Of a DNA stretch of 64,000 nt, positions 33,187 through 43,630 are shown piece by piece. Source of the stretch: Hygrocybe punicea (taxonomy: Eukaryota > Basidiomycota > Agaricomycetes > Agaricales > Hygrophoraceae). Positions within the stretch are counted from its first letter, which is position 1. Each line of letters begins with the position of its first letter. Position numbers and translations under genes: made by a program. Under the pieces are notes generated by a model. That model was not told the DNA's origin. It saw only the letters and a program-made list of their open reading frames with translations, and did not search any database. The DNA lies in contig OY744465.1 in NCBI GenBank assembly GCA_963556145.1, forward strand, positions 3,038,001 through 3,102,000, in the 5' to 3' direction.

Positions 33187-34699
33187 TAAAGTTGTTATGT
33201 GGAATGATGTTGGGACTTTACTAGTGAGTTATTATTATCATTTTTTCAGAGAAATTTTTTTGATGCATTACAAAGGCTATTCAACCTTCTCACAAACATG
33301 GGACAACACTTCCAAGACCTGAACTTGAGAGGCAGGGTATTGCAATTAACTTTGCAACACATATTCTTACCGCATATCAGAAAGCTCAGGAAGCAATGGA
33401 ACAGGGACAGCTTATACAAGTAGATGAGATGAATCATGAATTTGTATAAAGTGTTTAAAACTTTCAATTTGAAGTTTGTATAATTTAAAACAAAATCTGC
33501 AATAACAAACATTACAAATTTAATTAATAATATAAATAAATCAACTTTCATAACATAGGTAGAATGGTCAGATGTGACTGCTCCACATGCTTAGCAGAAT
33601 ACATATTGAAATCTATTGCTGATGTTGTTAACAGTTATACAAATGTAAAATTAGAGAATGTGTTGGAAATGGTAATCTCACCCTGGTATGTAGTTATTTG
33701 TTGATCTTAGTCATCTCTTCTATGTCATCATTCCTAACTATATCATGTAGTTGTTTGGCATTGCCAAGGTCCTGCTAAGGCTAATGACCAGCTACCAGCT
33801 ACAGCTACCTCGAAATTTTAGCTGTAGCAGGCAGCTAAGCTGCAGCTAATCATAGTATACTACCAAACATATTCTACATAGTATATATTTTATTCATAGT
33901 ACATTTTAGAGTCAAAATGTATGTTTATGTTGGTGTGGCATATATCACTTTGTCTGTCACTTGGTCATTACTCAACAACAGTGGGCACAACACCTGGCTT
34001 GGAGGTGAAGAAGGCAATGGAAAATAGCTGGGAGGGTGATGCGCCACCTACTGGCCCAGGTATGTGCCCATATTCTCTTCGCATCGTCTACTAAGTTTGC
34101 TATCCTATCCCATCCCATCCATCTCATCACCTCGCAAACATGAGCAGATGCGTCAACTGAAACATAGACACATTTGTTAGGTATCTAGCATGAAAGCACC
34201 CGGAATGTGTGATGAAGCCCCTGCAACAACGACGGCAACATGGGTGTAGCCCACATTCCCATATCCTCCTTGCCACTGACCTTCACACCTTGCAAACAAG
34301 CACTGATGTGTCAACTGACACGTAGATGTCATTCGCAAAGGCATCAACAACAATGAAGGAACATGAGTGAATGTAGCGCATTCCCATGTCCTGGCTCTTG
34401 ACACTTCACGCAGATGTTGTTCACAAAGTATCCAGCACCAATGACAATGATGAGAACGTGGACTTAGACCCATATTCCCATATTCTCATCACAACCCACC
34501 CCCATCTAAACCTTGCAAGAACTTGGGGAAGTGGGCCATCGCAAGCGTGACATGAACGAGTTCTTCTGGGTTCTATTCAATCATTTAATGTACATTATTT
34601 ATTCTACATAATCTGCACTAATTTGTTTGTGTAATGTATAACAAGAATAATCATAGTATATATGAACATTGTTGGAATTTGGAATCATACATTCTATGT
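33187..34699. other. Right arm interior, mirror of 30725-32237
   Basis: It is the inverse of the left arm interior and has the same content. The protein-like stretch RPELERQGIAINFATHIL is on the plus strand here (33296-33448) and ends in TAA. No gene is supported. Confidence 0.45.
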
Positions 34700-35861
34700 T
34701 ACGAGTTCTTTTAATTTATTAAAAGACTCGTTCTTTATGAGACCTTGTTCAGTGAGGGTTCGTAATTAATTAATTAATTAATTGATTAATTAATAAAGTT
34801 GATCACCTATAGAGAAATTTTTTTTGGGCAAGAGATGTGATTCTACTTCTGATACTGGAAAATCAAATACAGTTGGGGCCATGTGTGGACAAGCTTACAT
34901 AAGCATCCAAATATAGGTTGTTGCAAAAAAGATAAATTACCTTCCAATTATATTCAAAATATTCATACTGGTCTCAATTCTTATCAGAATCGGCTGAAAA
35001 TCGAACTGCTGACTAATATTAACATTTCGGGTCAGACGTGACAGTCACTTGTGACTAGTCTAACCATATCAGGTAATTTTTGATATTATATAGCAAATTT
35101 TTTGCTGATCACAATGGTGACAGTCACATGTGACCAGTCTAACCATATAAGGCAATTTTACACCATATATGCTAAATTTTGAGGTGATCACAGGAGTCAT
35201 AGTCACATGTGACCACCGTTACTATATATAGATATATCAGCCATATAAGCCGAAATTAGTATAACTCAGATGATATAATGATATTTTTACTTCAAACATA
35301 TAATTCAATGTGATATCGCTGTATGTATTATATGCTAATTATAGATTTCAAGCAAAATCACTTATCGATGTTTGTAATAATCATACAAATAAAAATCCAG
35401 TGACAGAAACGAGACTTTGTTCATGCCATATGCAACATTGGCCCACTCAAGCATAACTGTCTTCATATTATCATCTGTTGTGCAGCAAGGTTATAGAGGA
35501 GTAGGGTTGAGCAAATGTAAGTCAATTGTTATTATGCTGTTTAGAGGCAGTTGTATTTGACAGTTGACCTGTTGCTCTCTCTTTTGGCTAAGAATATTGC
35601 AGAATAATGAAGCAAAGAATACATGACAGTAGGAGAGAAGGTCAATGAACACTCAAGACACACCATGTAGTTTTATTTTTTCTACTTTTTATGTTGCTAT
35701 GGTGAGAGGTGGGCTTATCAATATACAACATATACTATATGTCTTATACCACATGTAACATGCTTTATGCAATTTAATGTTATTGTTTAACTCATCATGA
35801 AAGTGAGGAGGGGAAAAAAGAACTCGTTCATGCTATGCGCAGCACTGGCCCACTAAACAAG
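34700..35861 (+). mobile_element. HLE copy 5, 1162 bp, right palindrome arm
   Basis: It begins TACGAGTTCTTTTAATT after a T and ends CACTAAACAAG before a T. It has the same length as copy 4 and is its mirror image. It abuts the 3' flank of Helitron C. Confidence 0.8.
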
Positions 35862-36238
35862 TTATCCTGTATCCTGTTCTGTTAGTGACAATGTACTATT
35901 TGTCTGCAGTTGGGGCCTTTGATCAAGAGACTACCAATCTCTTGGACAATATTATTTACACTTGTTCCTGCCATACTTGTATATTACTAGTTATACAACA
36001 GTTTATCCTGGCATTTACTACTACCACTGTTACCCTTACTTATCAGTGCTCGGGCAATAAGTAACAATAAGAACTTAAGTGTTTGACATCATGTAATCAA
36101 TTTATAACATTCCTATATTTAATGGCCCACTTTCCCACCCAGAAGATTTCCTCCAATTTTGATGTCCAATATCAATTTCAGCTGGTGAAAATTTTGAATG
36201 TCCCACTTTCCCACCCAATAGTCCTCAATGATATTAAA

Positions 36239-37834
36239 TTACTGGTTTCGTGCATAAACTGCTAGCACAAGAATTTTATTTTCATATCTTTTGAAATCAT
36301 CATCCAACATCATACCAATGTGGCCATTTTGCTTACATGTTGCTCCCATTGTCATTCCATCATGATACCAAATTGTTCCATCTTCTGATATGAATCGAGA
36401 TGTAAAGTGATATCCTCCAGCAGATACAATACCTTTTAGATGCAAATTTACTGACTTTTCATTTACATTTACAGTTATTTGATTGCTGGTAATCATGTTT
36501 ATGTTGGGATATTCTAATACTAGCAAATCAGGTGTTTTTGTATAGTATATGGTACGCATCATTGAAACATTACATTGTGGACATTTATTTCTAACATTAT
36601 ATGCAATGGTTTGCACCCAATCAGATGTTGAGCCAGAAACAGATGGATCAGCATGCAATACATAGGTAAGATTGTCATCTTTTTCTGGACCTTCATAATC
36701 ACAGTGAGAACAAATGAGCTGTGAAGATGCAATACAATCTCGTGGTTTCAGCAATTCCATACATAGTGTAGCAACGCTGATGCCAGTAGCACCCATGGGA
36801 AATTGTTCTGGATTCTTGGCATGGAGTTTCATTCTCACTGCATTTCTTACATTTTCAAAGCTCAATTGTGATGCCATCATGTTAAACCCATGTACAAGTG
36901 TTGACAGATAAATGTTTCCAATTGACTGAAATCTTGTTGTCCAACTTACAGGATGTTCTGCCCATATATTGTACAAAATAACAAAGAGTGAATCATATGC
37001 ACAACTCCAGTTGTTTTCATCCCAATGTATGCCACGAGGAGTAAGAATAGTGCAACTGCCTTCATGAGTTATTATTCTCTTTTTCCTACTCAAAAGTTGT
37101 GTCTCATCATGTTCATCATAATCTTTTTTCATGGATTGAGCATTGACATTGGCTCTTATGTCATCCATTGTGCCAGTCATAAATTCACCAATATGAACAC
37201 TTTCAAGATATTCAACAAATCTTTTTTGGAAGTCTGAGTTGGGATCCATGATTCTATCTCTGATCTCTTGTGGTGACAGGCATGCTTTGAGCCATAACAT
37301 CATATGCATATGAAGAGTTAATCGTCCTTGCTGTTCAACAGCACCATAGCATGCATTTGTATCTCCATAAAACCCAGAGTGATTTGAGCCAACTCCAAGT
37401 ACATGTTTGATAAATAACTTGACCATAAAATGAAAGAATCTTGCACCAGCCACGGGATTTTGGGCAATCAGTCTGTATCTCTCATTGTAGTCTCGCAAGT
37501 TTGGGGAAAACTCCTCTTTGGTGTCAGCAAAATATAAACATAGTGGATGCATGATATCTGCAGGTGAAAAGGTGATAAACCAAGATGGGGCCCCACAGAA
37601 TGACATCAGAGCCCAGATTTCATTTCTCATATATTTTTTATTTGTCAAAGATCCTTGTACATGACTTCCAACATGGTCAATGTCTTTGATCAGCTGGAAA
37701 CAAAGCTTTTCCTCATCAGTGTCAGGTTTGACATGTTCACCCTCTTCCATCTTTCTGGAGATGTAATTCAGAACACCAACATCGACATCCATGAGCCTCT
37801 GGGATATCTGATCAAACTTTGCTTTCTCAGCCAA
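36239..37834 (-). CDS. Helitron C Rep / ubiquitin-peptidase-like fusion, 531-codon open frame
   Basis: Residues 1 to about 255 match the Helitron Rep region of copy B (PSWFITFSPAD, HUH-type LTLHMHMMLWLKA, FVEYLESVHIGEF). At MKKDYDE the sequence jumps in frame to the C-terminal domain (LLSRKKRI, then WDENNWSCAYDS). The two-tyrosine motif and the whole PIF1 helicase are missing, about 3.8 kb relative to B. The C-terminal domain is complete: Cys box SCAYDS, two CxxC pairs (CSHCDY, CPQCNV), His box GYHFTSRF and WYHDG, the layout of a ubiquitin-specific peptidase. The fusion cannot nick DNA in the usual way but might still bind DNA and act as a peptidase (inference). Its real start is upstream, beyond a frameshift at 37861. 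Confidence 0.7.
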   Translation of the reverse strand: MAEKAKFDQISQRLMDVDVGVLNYISRKMEEGEHVKPDTDEEKLCFQLIKDIDHVGSHVQGSLTNKKYMRNEIWALMSFCGAPSWFITFSPADIMHPLCLYFADTKEEFSPNLRDYNERYRLIAQNPVAGARFFHFMVKLFIKHVLGVGSNHSGFYGDTNACYGAVEQQGRLTLHMHMMLWLKACLSPQEIRDRIMDPNSDFQKRFVEYLESVHIGEFMTGTMDDIRANVNAQSMKKDYDEHDETQLLSRKKRIITHEGSCTILTPRGIHWDENNWSCAYDSLFVILYNIWAEHPVSWTTRFQSIGNIYLSTLVHGFNMMASQLSFENVRNAVRMKLHAKNPEQFPMGATGISVATLCMELLKPRDCIASSQLICSHCDYEGPEKDDNLTYVLHADPSVSGSTSDWVQTIAYNVRNKCPQCNVSMMRTIYYTKTPDLLVLEYPNINMITSNQITVNVNEKSVNLHLKGIVSAGGYHFTSRFISEDGTIWYHDGMTMGATCKQNGHIGMMLDDDFKRYENKILVLAVYARNQ

Positions 37835-38182
37835 TAAATAGCCTCCAGTAGTTGCCTGTTTGATTTGTTCATGATTTGTTCATGATTAAATGCAATCAAT
37901 GGAAAGTGTGGGTCTCTCTGAAAACGCTTGTCATAGTACATTAAAAAATGTCTTTTATGTGCAATATCAGACAGAGATCCTTGCTTTATATTATTTCCAA
38001 TACCACCAAGTCCATGTGGAAACAGCCAAGGCATCATTTGTGGAAATAACTGTGGGTTGCCATAGATTGACTGTGGATCTTTGTCATGTCCGATAGCAAG
38101 CACCATGCGGTTGCTCTTCAAATGTTTCAAAGCAATAGCCTTTAATGCTTTGACACTCTTGGTTGAATATTCCTCACCAGTC
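37768..38182 (-). pseudogene. Helitron C Rep N-terminal piece
   Basis: It carries LTGEEYSTKSVKALKAIALK, GNPQLFPQMMPWLFPHGL and YYDKRFQRDPHFPLIAFNH in frame, joining the copia C1 insertion site to the Rep core. A tandem 11-bp duplication (TGATTTGTTCA at 37861-37871 and 37872-37882) shifts the frame just before the block that opens at 37834. Helitron B has a single copy of the 11 bases. Confidence 0.8.
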
Positions 38183-38187
38183 AAGCC

Positions 38188-38414
38188 TATTGAAATAAAC
38201 TGGTAGGAGGTCACTGTGAATACTAATATATTGTGTGATACAAAACTACACTACTTACCTGGTAGGAGGTCACTGTGAATACTGAGGATACACAGTGAGC
38301 TCCCCACCAGGTTTGACCGCTTTGGGACAAATAGGTACAAACAATCAGCCACAATCTTCGAAATCTACTAAGTCCATACTCTCTTGTGGTAGAGTGACTC
38401 ATCACAACCTAACA
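38188..38414 (-). repeat. 3' LTR of copia C1
   Basis: 227 bp, starting TGTTAGGTTG and ending TTTCAATA on the minus strand. It contains a 25-bp direct repeat (38200-38224 and 38259-38283, CTGGTAGGAGGTCACTGTGA core). Confidence 0.9.
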
Positions 38415-38435
38415 CTCCCTCTTGATCAGGCAACT

Positions 38436-41400
38436 CTACAAGTTTCTCAATCCCAACATTTCCACCATAGCAATCACCTTAGGCCGGCCAAGAGCTTTAG
38501 TCAAGATGTCTGCAGGCATATCATCTGTCCTGACATGCATCACATTAATGTTGCCCTTCTCCACTTCATCACGCAACCAGTAGAACCGCAGATCCAAGTG
38601 TTTCATGCGTCCATGATGCTCAGGATTCTTGGCAACAGATATTGCAGATTGGTTATCAATGAGAAGTGGTGAGGAGGTGGTGATGGTGTATCCCAGTTCA
38701 GTGAACAGATTCCGCAACCAAAGGATTTCCTGGCCAGCAGAGGTTGATGCAACATACTCTGCTTCTGTGGTTGACAGCGCAACAATCCCTTGAAGCTTGC
38801 TTGACCAGCTGATTGCACCAGTGCCCATCTTCACCACATAACCACTTGTGGATCGTCCATTGTCAGGATTACCACCATGGTCTGCATCGGTGTAAGTGGT
38901 GAACAATTGAGTGGATGTGGGGTCAGGTGCATAGGTAAGCTTGAGGTCAAGAGTGCCTTTGAGGTAGCGGAAGAGATGTTTCACTGCTTTCCAGTGGGTC
39001 ATTCCAGGATTCTTGTTGAACCGGGCAAGTACACCAACAGCATAGGCAATGTCAGGACGAGTAGCAGTGGCAAGATACATCAATGCACCAACTGCTTGGA
39101 GGTATGGAACAGCACGCATCTCCTCAATGTCTTTGGAGGATGTAGGAGACATGTCATTGCTGAGTTTCAAGCCAGGATCCATGGGAGTGCTGAGTGAGTT
39201 GCAATCAGAGAGTCCAAAGCGTTCCAGCAGTGTGAGAATGTACTGGCGCTGAGAAAGTGATAGAGTGTGCTTGGATCTGTCTCTGATGATTTCAACACCC
39301 AACAGCCATGACGTGGGTCCCAGTTCTCTGAGCTTGAAGTGCAACTTGAGTTCTGCAATGACCTGATTGATTTTTTCCTTGGACTTGCAGGCAATGGTCA
39401 TGTCATCAATAAAGACTGGGATGATAATGCGCATGTCCTCCTTGCCATAAATCCAGATGCTGTGTTCACAAACAATCCTCCTGAAGCCCATAGACTCCAA
39501 GACAGCATTAAGCTTCTTGTGCCAGCATCGTCCAGCCTGTTTGAGCCCATAGAGTGACTTCTGCAAATGCCAGACCCAATCATTGCCCTTCTCAACAAAT
39601 CCCTCTGGCTGGCGCATGTAGACTTCTTCTTCAAGGGTTCCATTGAGAAATGCAGATGAAATGTCTACACTCTCCAAGTGGAGATCCTCAAGTGCAGCCA
39701 ATGCCAGGATGGCGCGTAAAGCAGCCCATTTTGGAGTAGGAGCAAATGTTTCAGTGAAATCAAAGCCTGGGCGTTGCGAATATCCTTGGGCCACCAATCT
39801 CCCTTTGCGACGCTCAATAGATCCATCAGCATTCTTTTTGACTTTGAACACCCATCGGCTGCCAATAGCTTTGCGGCCAGGTGGAAGCTGAACCAGATCA
39901 AAGGTGCCATTCTCAATCAAGGCCTGAATCTCATCTAGAGCAGCTTTGTGCCAGAGTTTCCTCTCCTCTTCTGGGCGAGACATTGCTTCAGCATAGGAGT
40001 TTGGCTCTCCATCATGATTGACTGTTTTGCATGCCCACTCAGAGGTATTGAATGCATATTCAACTGCTTGATCCCAAGTCAAGTAGGCATGATGTTGGCC
40101 TTCTGTGACAAAAGCCAGACCTGCTCTGACAGCATCAGCATATTCCAGTTCATCATCACTTTCATCTCTGGGCAGGAGATCAAGTTCATCATCACTGCTT
40201 GAGTCATGTACAGATGTAGTTGAAGTTGAAGCTGGAGCTGGAGCTGGCACTGGATTTACAGGAGGCATAAGCAAGGGATCAGGAGTGGGTGTAGCTGAAG
40301 ATGGGGGAGGAGTTTGAGGTAGGGGCACAGGCTGAGTGAAGTACTTTCTCTCTAGTGCAGATTCATTGAGGGAGCCTTGAGGACGACTGGACCTGGGGGG
40401 ATTCGTGCGTTTGGGAGGTGAAAGAACAGGTGCTGGATTGCAAACAGGACCTACTGGAGGAGCAGCAGGAAATGGAACACCAGGTGCAGGATCATTTTCA
40501 GCAGCAGGAGCAGGTGCTTCATCACCATTGTCATCATCTCCCTCTGGATGGAGCACCACTCCAGGATGTTTGGGAGGAGCCTCCACAACAGGTGGCTCAG
40601 AGACAAGGTTAATGGCAGTGGGAGAGTTCCCAGGGAAACACCGCTCATCAAATACTGCATGGCTACTGATTATAATCCGCTTTTCTACTGGGTCCCAGAA
40701 TTTCCATGCTTTGACACCTTCTGGATAGCCAACAAAGATACACTTCTTTGAGTGTGGTTGCAGTGCTTTTCTCTTTTCCTTGCGAACCAGCACATATGCC
40801 AAGCAACCAAACACTCGAAAGTAAGAAATGTCAGGCCGTTTACGTTTCCAGACATAGTAGGGTGTCTCTCCATCCAAAGCAGAAGTAGGTGTCCTATTAC
40901 TGGTGTGCACAAAGGCTGCCACAGCTAGCTTCCAGAAGGAGGGAGGGAGTTTTGCCTGAACCAGGAGTGCAGTGGCAGCACCAGCTACATCACGATTGGC
41001 ACGTTCTGCAACTCCATTCTGATGGGGTTCATTTGGTTCAGTGTGTTGGCATTTGATTCCCTCACTGGCACAGAAGTCAACATATTCATGGCCAATGTAT
41101 TCACCTCCTTTGTCATCCCTGGTAGACCGGATTCTCCTGCCAGTCTGGTTCTCTGCATCTGCCTTGAACAGCTTGAATGAAGCCAATGCATCACTCTTTT
41201 TCTTGAGGAAAGCAACAGTTTTCCAGCGTGACTTGTCATCAATGAACAGTTCCCAATAGCGATAGCCCTCTGCTGTTTGCACAGGCAGTGGGCCCTTCAG
41301 ATCCATGTGGATGAGATCAAGAATCTGAGTGCGACGAGTGGCTGTTTTGGGAATGTCATGACGGTGTTGCTTTCCAAAGATGCATGGTTCACAGATGGGA

Positions 41401-42875
41401 TCAGGAGTAGACTGAGACTTGATCACCATCCCTGTGACGAGCTTGTTCTTGTGCATGAGTTCCACATCAGCAAAATTGAGATGGGAACAACGACGATGCC
41501 AGAGAGTGAGATCCAGGGGACAAGTGCTAACTGCGTGAGCAGACTGAGACTGGGGCACAATGACTTTGCCATCCAAGTACCCGACGTTGTGAATGTCAAC
41601 AGTGGCAGTAAAACGAAGTTGGTTCTGCTGATGGAACAGAACCCTGTCATCCTCAATGGCTATTTTGAAGCCTTTCTGACGTGTGAGGTGAAACAGAGAG
41701 AGTAGATTACTGCCAAGATCAGGTACATGAAGGACGTCATGGAATACAACAGGATACAGGGGTATACTCCTAGCGACTGGTTGAAACTCAACAGATCCCA
41801 TCCCAGCCGAGTAGATGATTGAATCATTGGCAAGGCGAATTGGGACAATGTGAGGGGAATAGGAGCGAAACCAGTGTCGGTGGGGTGTCATATGTGATGT
41901 GGCACCTGTATCCGGGTTCCAGTCAGTGCATGCTCGAGATTGCAGCCAATTGCCGCGGTGAGAAGGAGGAAGATAACTTGCATTGCCCGCAAACTCAACA
42001 ACAGCAATATTGCTGGCTTGCACAGGAGCGCTCTCAGGAATGTCTTGGGAGGCCTCCTTTGCATTTTGTCTGCGCTTCCAAGCCCGTTGGTTTCCCTGAC
42101 CCTGCTTGTTGCCACCCTGCTTTTTGGCCTCAGCTGAGGCTTTCTGCTTCAATGAGCAGTCCCTCTCAACATGGCCTTCTTTTCCACAGAAATAGCAGGT
42201 GACTTTTGAAGCGAATGAGGCAAGGTGGGATGATGAACCAAGGGTGCGCGCAAGACGTTGGCTTTCTTCATTTTGGAATGCGGATTTGAGTTTGTCGAGG
42301 TCAAGAGTGTCGAGGAGGAGTAGCGATGAGGCAAAGTTATCGAATTCGGAGGGGAGAGCGAGGATGAGACTCATGGAAAGGAGTTCTTTGTCGAGGTCGT
42401 CAAGGGTGAATCCAGGTGGACGCAGGGCTTGAATGTCCTGCATGGCCTTGTCAGCACGAGCCATGAGCTCAGTGAGTGTCTCGTTGTCGTCCTTGCGAGT
42501 GCTGAACAGGATTTTGTAGGCGTTGAAACGAGCGCCTGGCCGTTTTTGGAGGTGGACTGCCTCCAAGGCCTTCCACATCGCAACAGGATTCCCCTTTGAG
42601 GCTTTTACGTGCACTTTCTGGTTGTCCTCCAGTGCAAGCCAAATCTCCCCACTAGCTTTTGCAGCTTTCCTCTTCCACTCAGCAAGCTCTTTCTTCTCAG
42701 CAGCAGTAGGATGTGCAGCATCAGCTGGCACGGGCTGGGGCGTAGAACCATCAACATATTCCCAAAGCTCCTTGGTGGCTAAATAAGCCTCCATGTTGTC
42801 AGACCACTGACCCCAATTGGAGCTGGAGAGAGCAGGGAATGTACGTTTAGTGTCAGAAGACATGATGGTGCTCAA
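38436..42875 (-). CDS. Copia C1 gag-pol polyprotein, 1479 aa, intact
   Basis: A single frame encodes all copia domains in Ty1 order. Gag occupies the first 230 residues and ends in a CCHC knuckle (CYFCGKEGHVERDC). The aspartic protease site is DTGATSHMT (about residue 325). The pre-integrase HHCC has LWHRRCSHLNFADVELM. Integrase shows DLIHMDLKGPLP and DDKGGEYIGHEYV with EPHQNGVAERANRDV, giving the D,D,E triad. A Pro-rich linker precedes reverse transcriptase (SRWVFKVKKNADGS, SVDISSAFLNGTL, FIDDM). RNase H has YTDADHGGNPDNGRSTSGY and STTEAEYVAS. The ATG at 42875 follows a 755-bp leader after the 5' LTR. It would copy its RNA to DNA and integrate it. FIDD replaces the common YVDD at the polymerase site. 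Confidence 0.95.
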   Translation of the reverse strand: MSTIMSSDTKRTFPALSSSNWGQWSDNMEAYLATKELWEYVDGSTPQPVPADAAHPTAAEKKELAEWKRKAAKASGEIWLALEDNQKVHVKASKGNPVAMWKALEAVHLQKRPGARFNAYKILFSTRKDDNETLTELMARADKAMQDIQALRPPGFTLDDLDKELLSMSLILALPSEFDNFASSLLLLDTLDLDKLKSAFQNEESQRLARTLGSSSHLASFASKVTCYFCGKEGHVERDCSLKQKASAEAKKQGGNKQGQGNQRAWKRRQNAKEASQDIPESAPVQASNIAVVEFAGNASYLPPSHRGNWLQSRACTDWNPDTGATSHMTPHRHWFRSYSPHIVPIRLANDSIIYSAGMGSVEFQPVARSIPLYPVVFHDVLHVPDLGSNLLSLFHLTRQKGFKIAIEDDRVLFHQQNQLRFTATVDIHNVGYLDGKVIVPQSQSAHAVSTCPLDLTLWHRRCSHLNFADVELMHKNKLVTGMVIKSQSTPDPICEPCIFGKQHRHDIPKTATRRTQILDLIHMDLKGPLPVQTAEGYRYWELFIDDKSRWKTVAFLKKKSDALASFKLFKADAENQTGRRIRSTRDDKGGEYIGHEYVDFCASEGIKCQHTEPNEPHQNGVAERANRDVAGAATALLVQAKLPPSFWKLAVAAFVHTSNRTPTSALDGETPYYVWKRKRPDISYFRVFGCLAYVLVRKEKRKALQPHSKKCIFVGYPEGVKAWKFWDPVEKRIIISSHAVFDERCFPGNSPTAINLVSEPPVVEAPPKHPGVVLHPEGDDDNGDEAPAPAAENDPAPGVPFPAAPPVGPVCNPAPVLSPPKRTNPPRSSRPQGSLNESALERKYFTQPVPLPQTPPPSSATPTPDPLLMPPVNPVPAPAPASTSTTSVHDSSSDDELDLLPRDESDDELEYADAVRAGLAFVTEGQHHAYLTWDQAVEYAFNTSEWACKTVNHDGEPNSYAEAMSRPEEERKLWHKAALDEIQALIENGTFDLVQLPPGRKAIGSRWVFKVKKNADGSIERRKGRLVAQGYSQRPGFDFTETFAPTPKWAALRAILALAALEDLHLESVDISSAFLNGTLEEEVYMRQPEGFVEKGNDWVWHLQKSLYGLKQAGRCWHKKLNAVLESMGFRRIVCEHSIWIYGKEDMRIIIPVFIDDMTIACKSKEKINQVIAELKLHFKLRELGPTSWLLGVEIIRDRSKHTLSLSQRQYILTLLERFGLSDCNSLSTPMDPGLKLSNDMSPTSSKDIEEMRAVPYLQAVGALMYLATATRPDIAYAVGVLARFNKNPGMTHWKAVKHLFRYLKGTLDLKLTYAPDPTSTQLFTTYTDADHGGNPDNGRSTSGYVVKMGTGAISWSSKLQGIVALSTTEAEYVASTSAGQEILWLRNLFTELGYTITTSSPLLIDNQSAISVAKNPEHHGRMKHLDLRFYWLRDEVEKGNINVMHVRTDDMPADILTKALGRPKVIAMVEMLGLRNL

Positions 42876-43613
42876 TATACGACTCTAGTTAGATGTGGGG
42901 GGTGTGGTAGGAAGTGAAGCTGGAAACAGTCTCCTTAAAGCAGAGAGATTACCAGTCTGTTCTCAATCAGACGAAATCGGCTCAGGACAGCAGTAGTTGA
43001 AAATGGAGAGTCTTCAGAGCAAAATCTGAAGGGGAGGCAACTGAATACCCGCCAGCCCAATCTCCCTACGTGCTGTATCACAATGACAGGTGCAGTAGCA
43101 ACTGGGGTAACACTCCAGAGGAGGCCCAGGGAAGTAGCACTTCACTATGACTTGGCCTTGTTCTAGTCCTTTCTCAACAGACCAATAACCACTCCCAACA
43201 GGTAGAACTGTCAGAAAAGATGGATGCACACCCCACACACCTATTTGAGACGAAATCAAGCCTAACCCAAGCCCAAAAAGCGGCCTACAATGACCTCACA
43301 CAACCACAGTAGCCCAAAACCCAAATAGACTCAGAAACAGCAATAAACTGTTCTGAAGTTACTAACACAGGCGAAGTAAATCGACTCCGGACGACGAAGC
43401 GCTAAGACGAGGACGTTGTACTGTTGCTAGGGCAAAGTATACGTGCCGAAGCGAGTGCTGACAACGATTCGAGTCGGTCCGATGAGTAGTTGTCGAAAAC
43501 AGGGGTCGATCTCGGGAACGGCGAGGTTTTAGCGTACGATAGTTGTTCCCAATCGATTCGGCGTAGTAACAAACGGTTTGGGCGAAGGGGGGGCGGTTAT
43601 TCGTTAAGCTAGA

Positions 43614-43630
43614 GCGCAGGGCTCATAACC
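43614..43630 (-). promoter_or_regulatory. Primer binding site of copia C1 (half-tRNA type)
   Basis: GGTTATGAGCCCTGCGC directly follows the 5' LTR on the minus strand. It complements the anticodon stem-loop of initiator tRNA-Met (...GGGCUCAUAACC), not a tRNA 3' end. Drosophila copia and yeast Ty5 use this type of primer. Confidence 0.8.

Larger units (their letters stand above)
29563..35861. repeat. 6.3-kb palindrome around a scaffold gap
   Basis: Every landmark at position x in the left arm recurs inverted at 65424-x in the right arm, so there is no net length difference over about 3.07 kb. At least one base differs (32224 G against 33200 T). Each arm holds an HLE copy, about 1.5 kb of other sequence, and half of a foldback element at the apex. 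The arms stop exactly at HLE termini, and the outside flanks are unrelated (Helitron B left, Helitron C right). It could be a real inverted duplication or an assembly fold-back. Confidence 0.85.

Noticed and set aside
38223..38405. 60-codon open frame repeated at 38223-38405 and 43666-43848
   Set aside because: It lies wholly inside the two copia LTRs, so the identity is explained by the LTRs and not by a gene.
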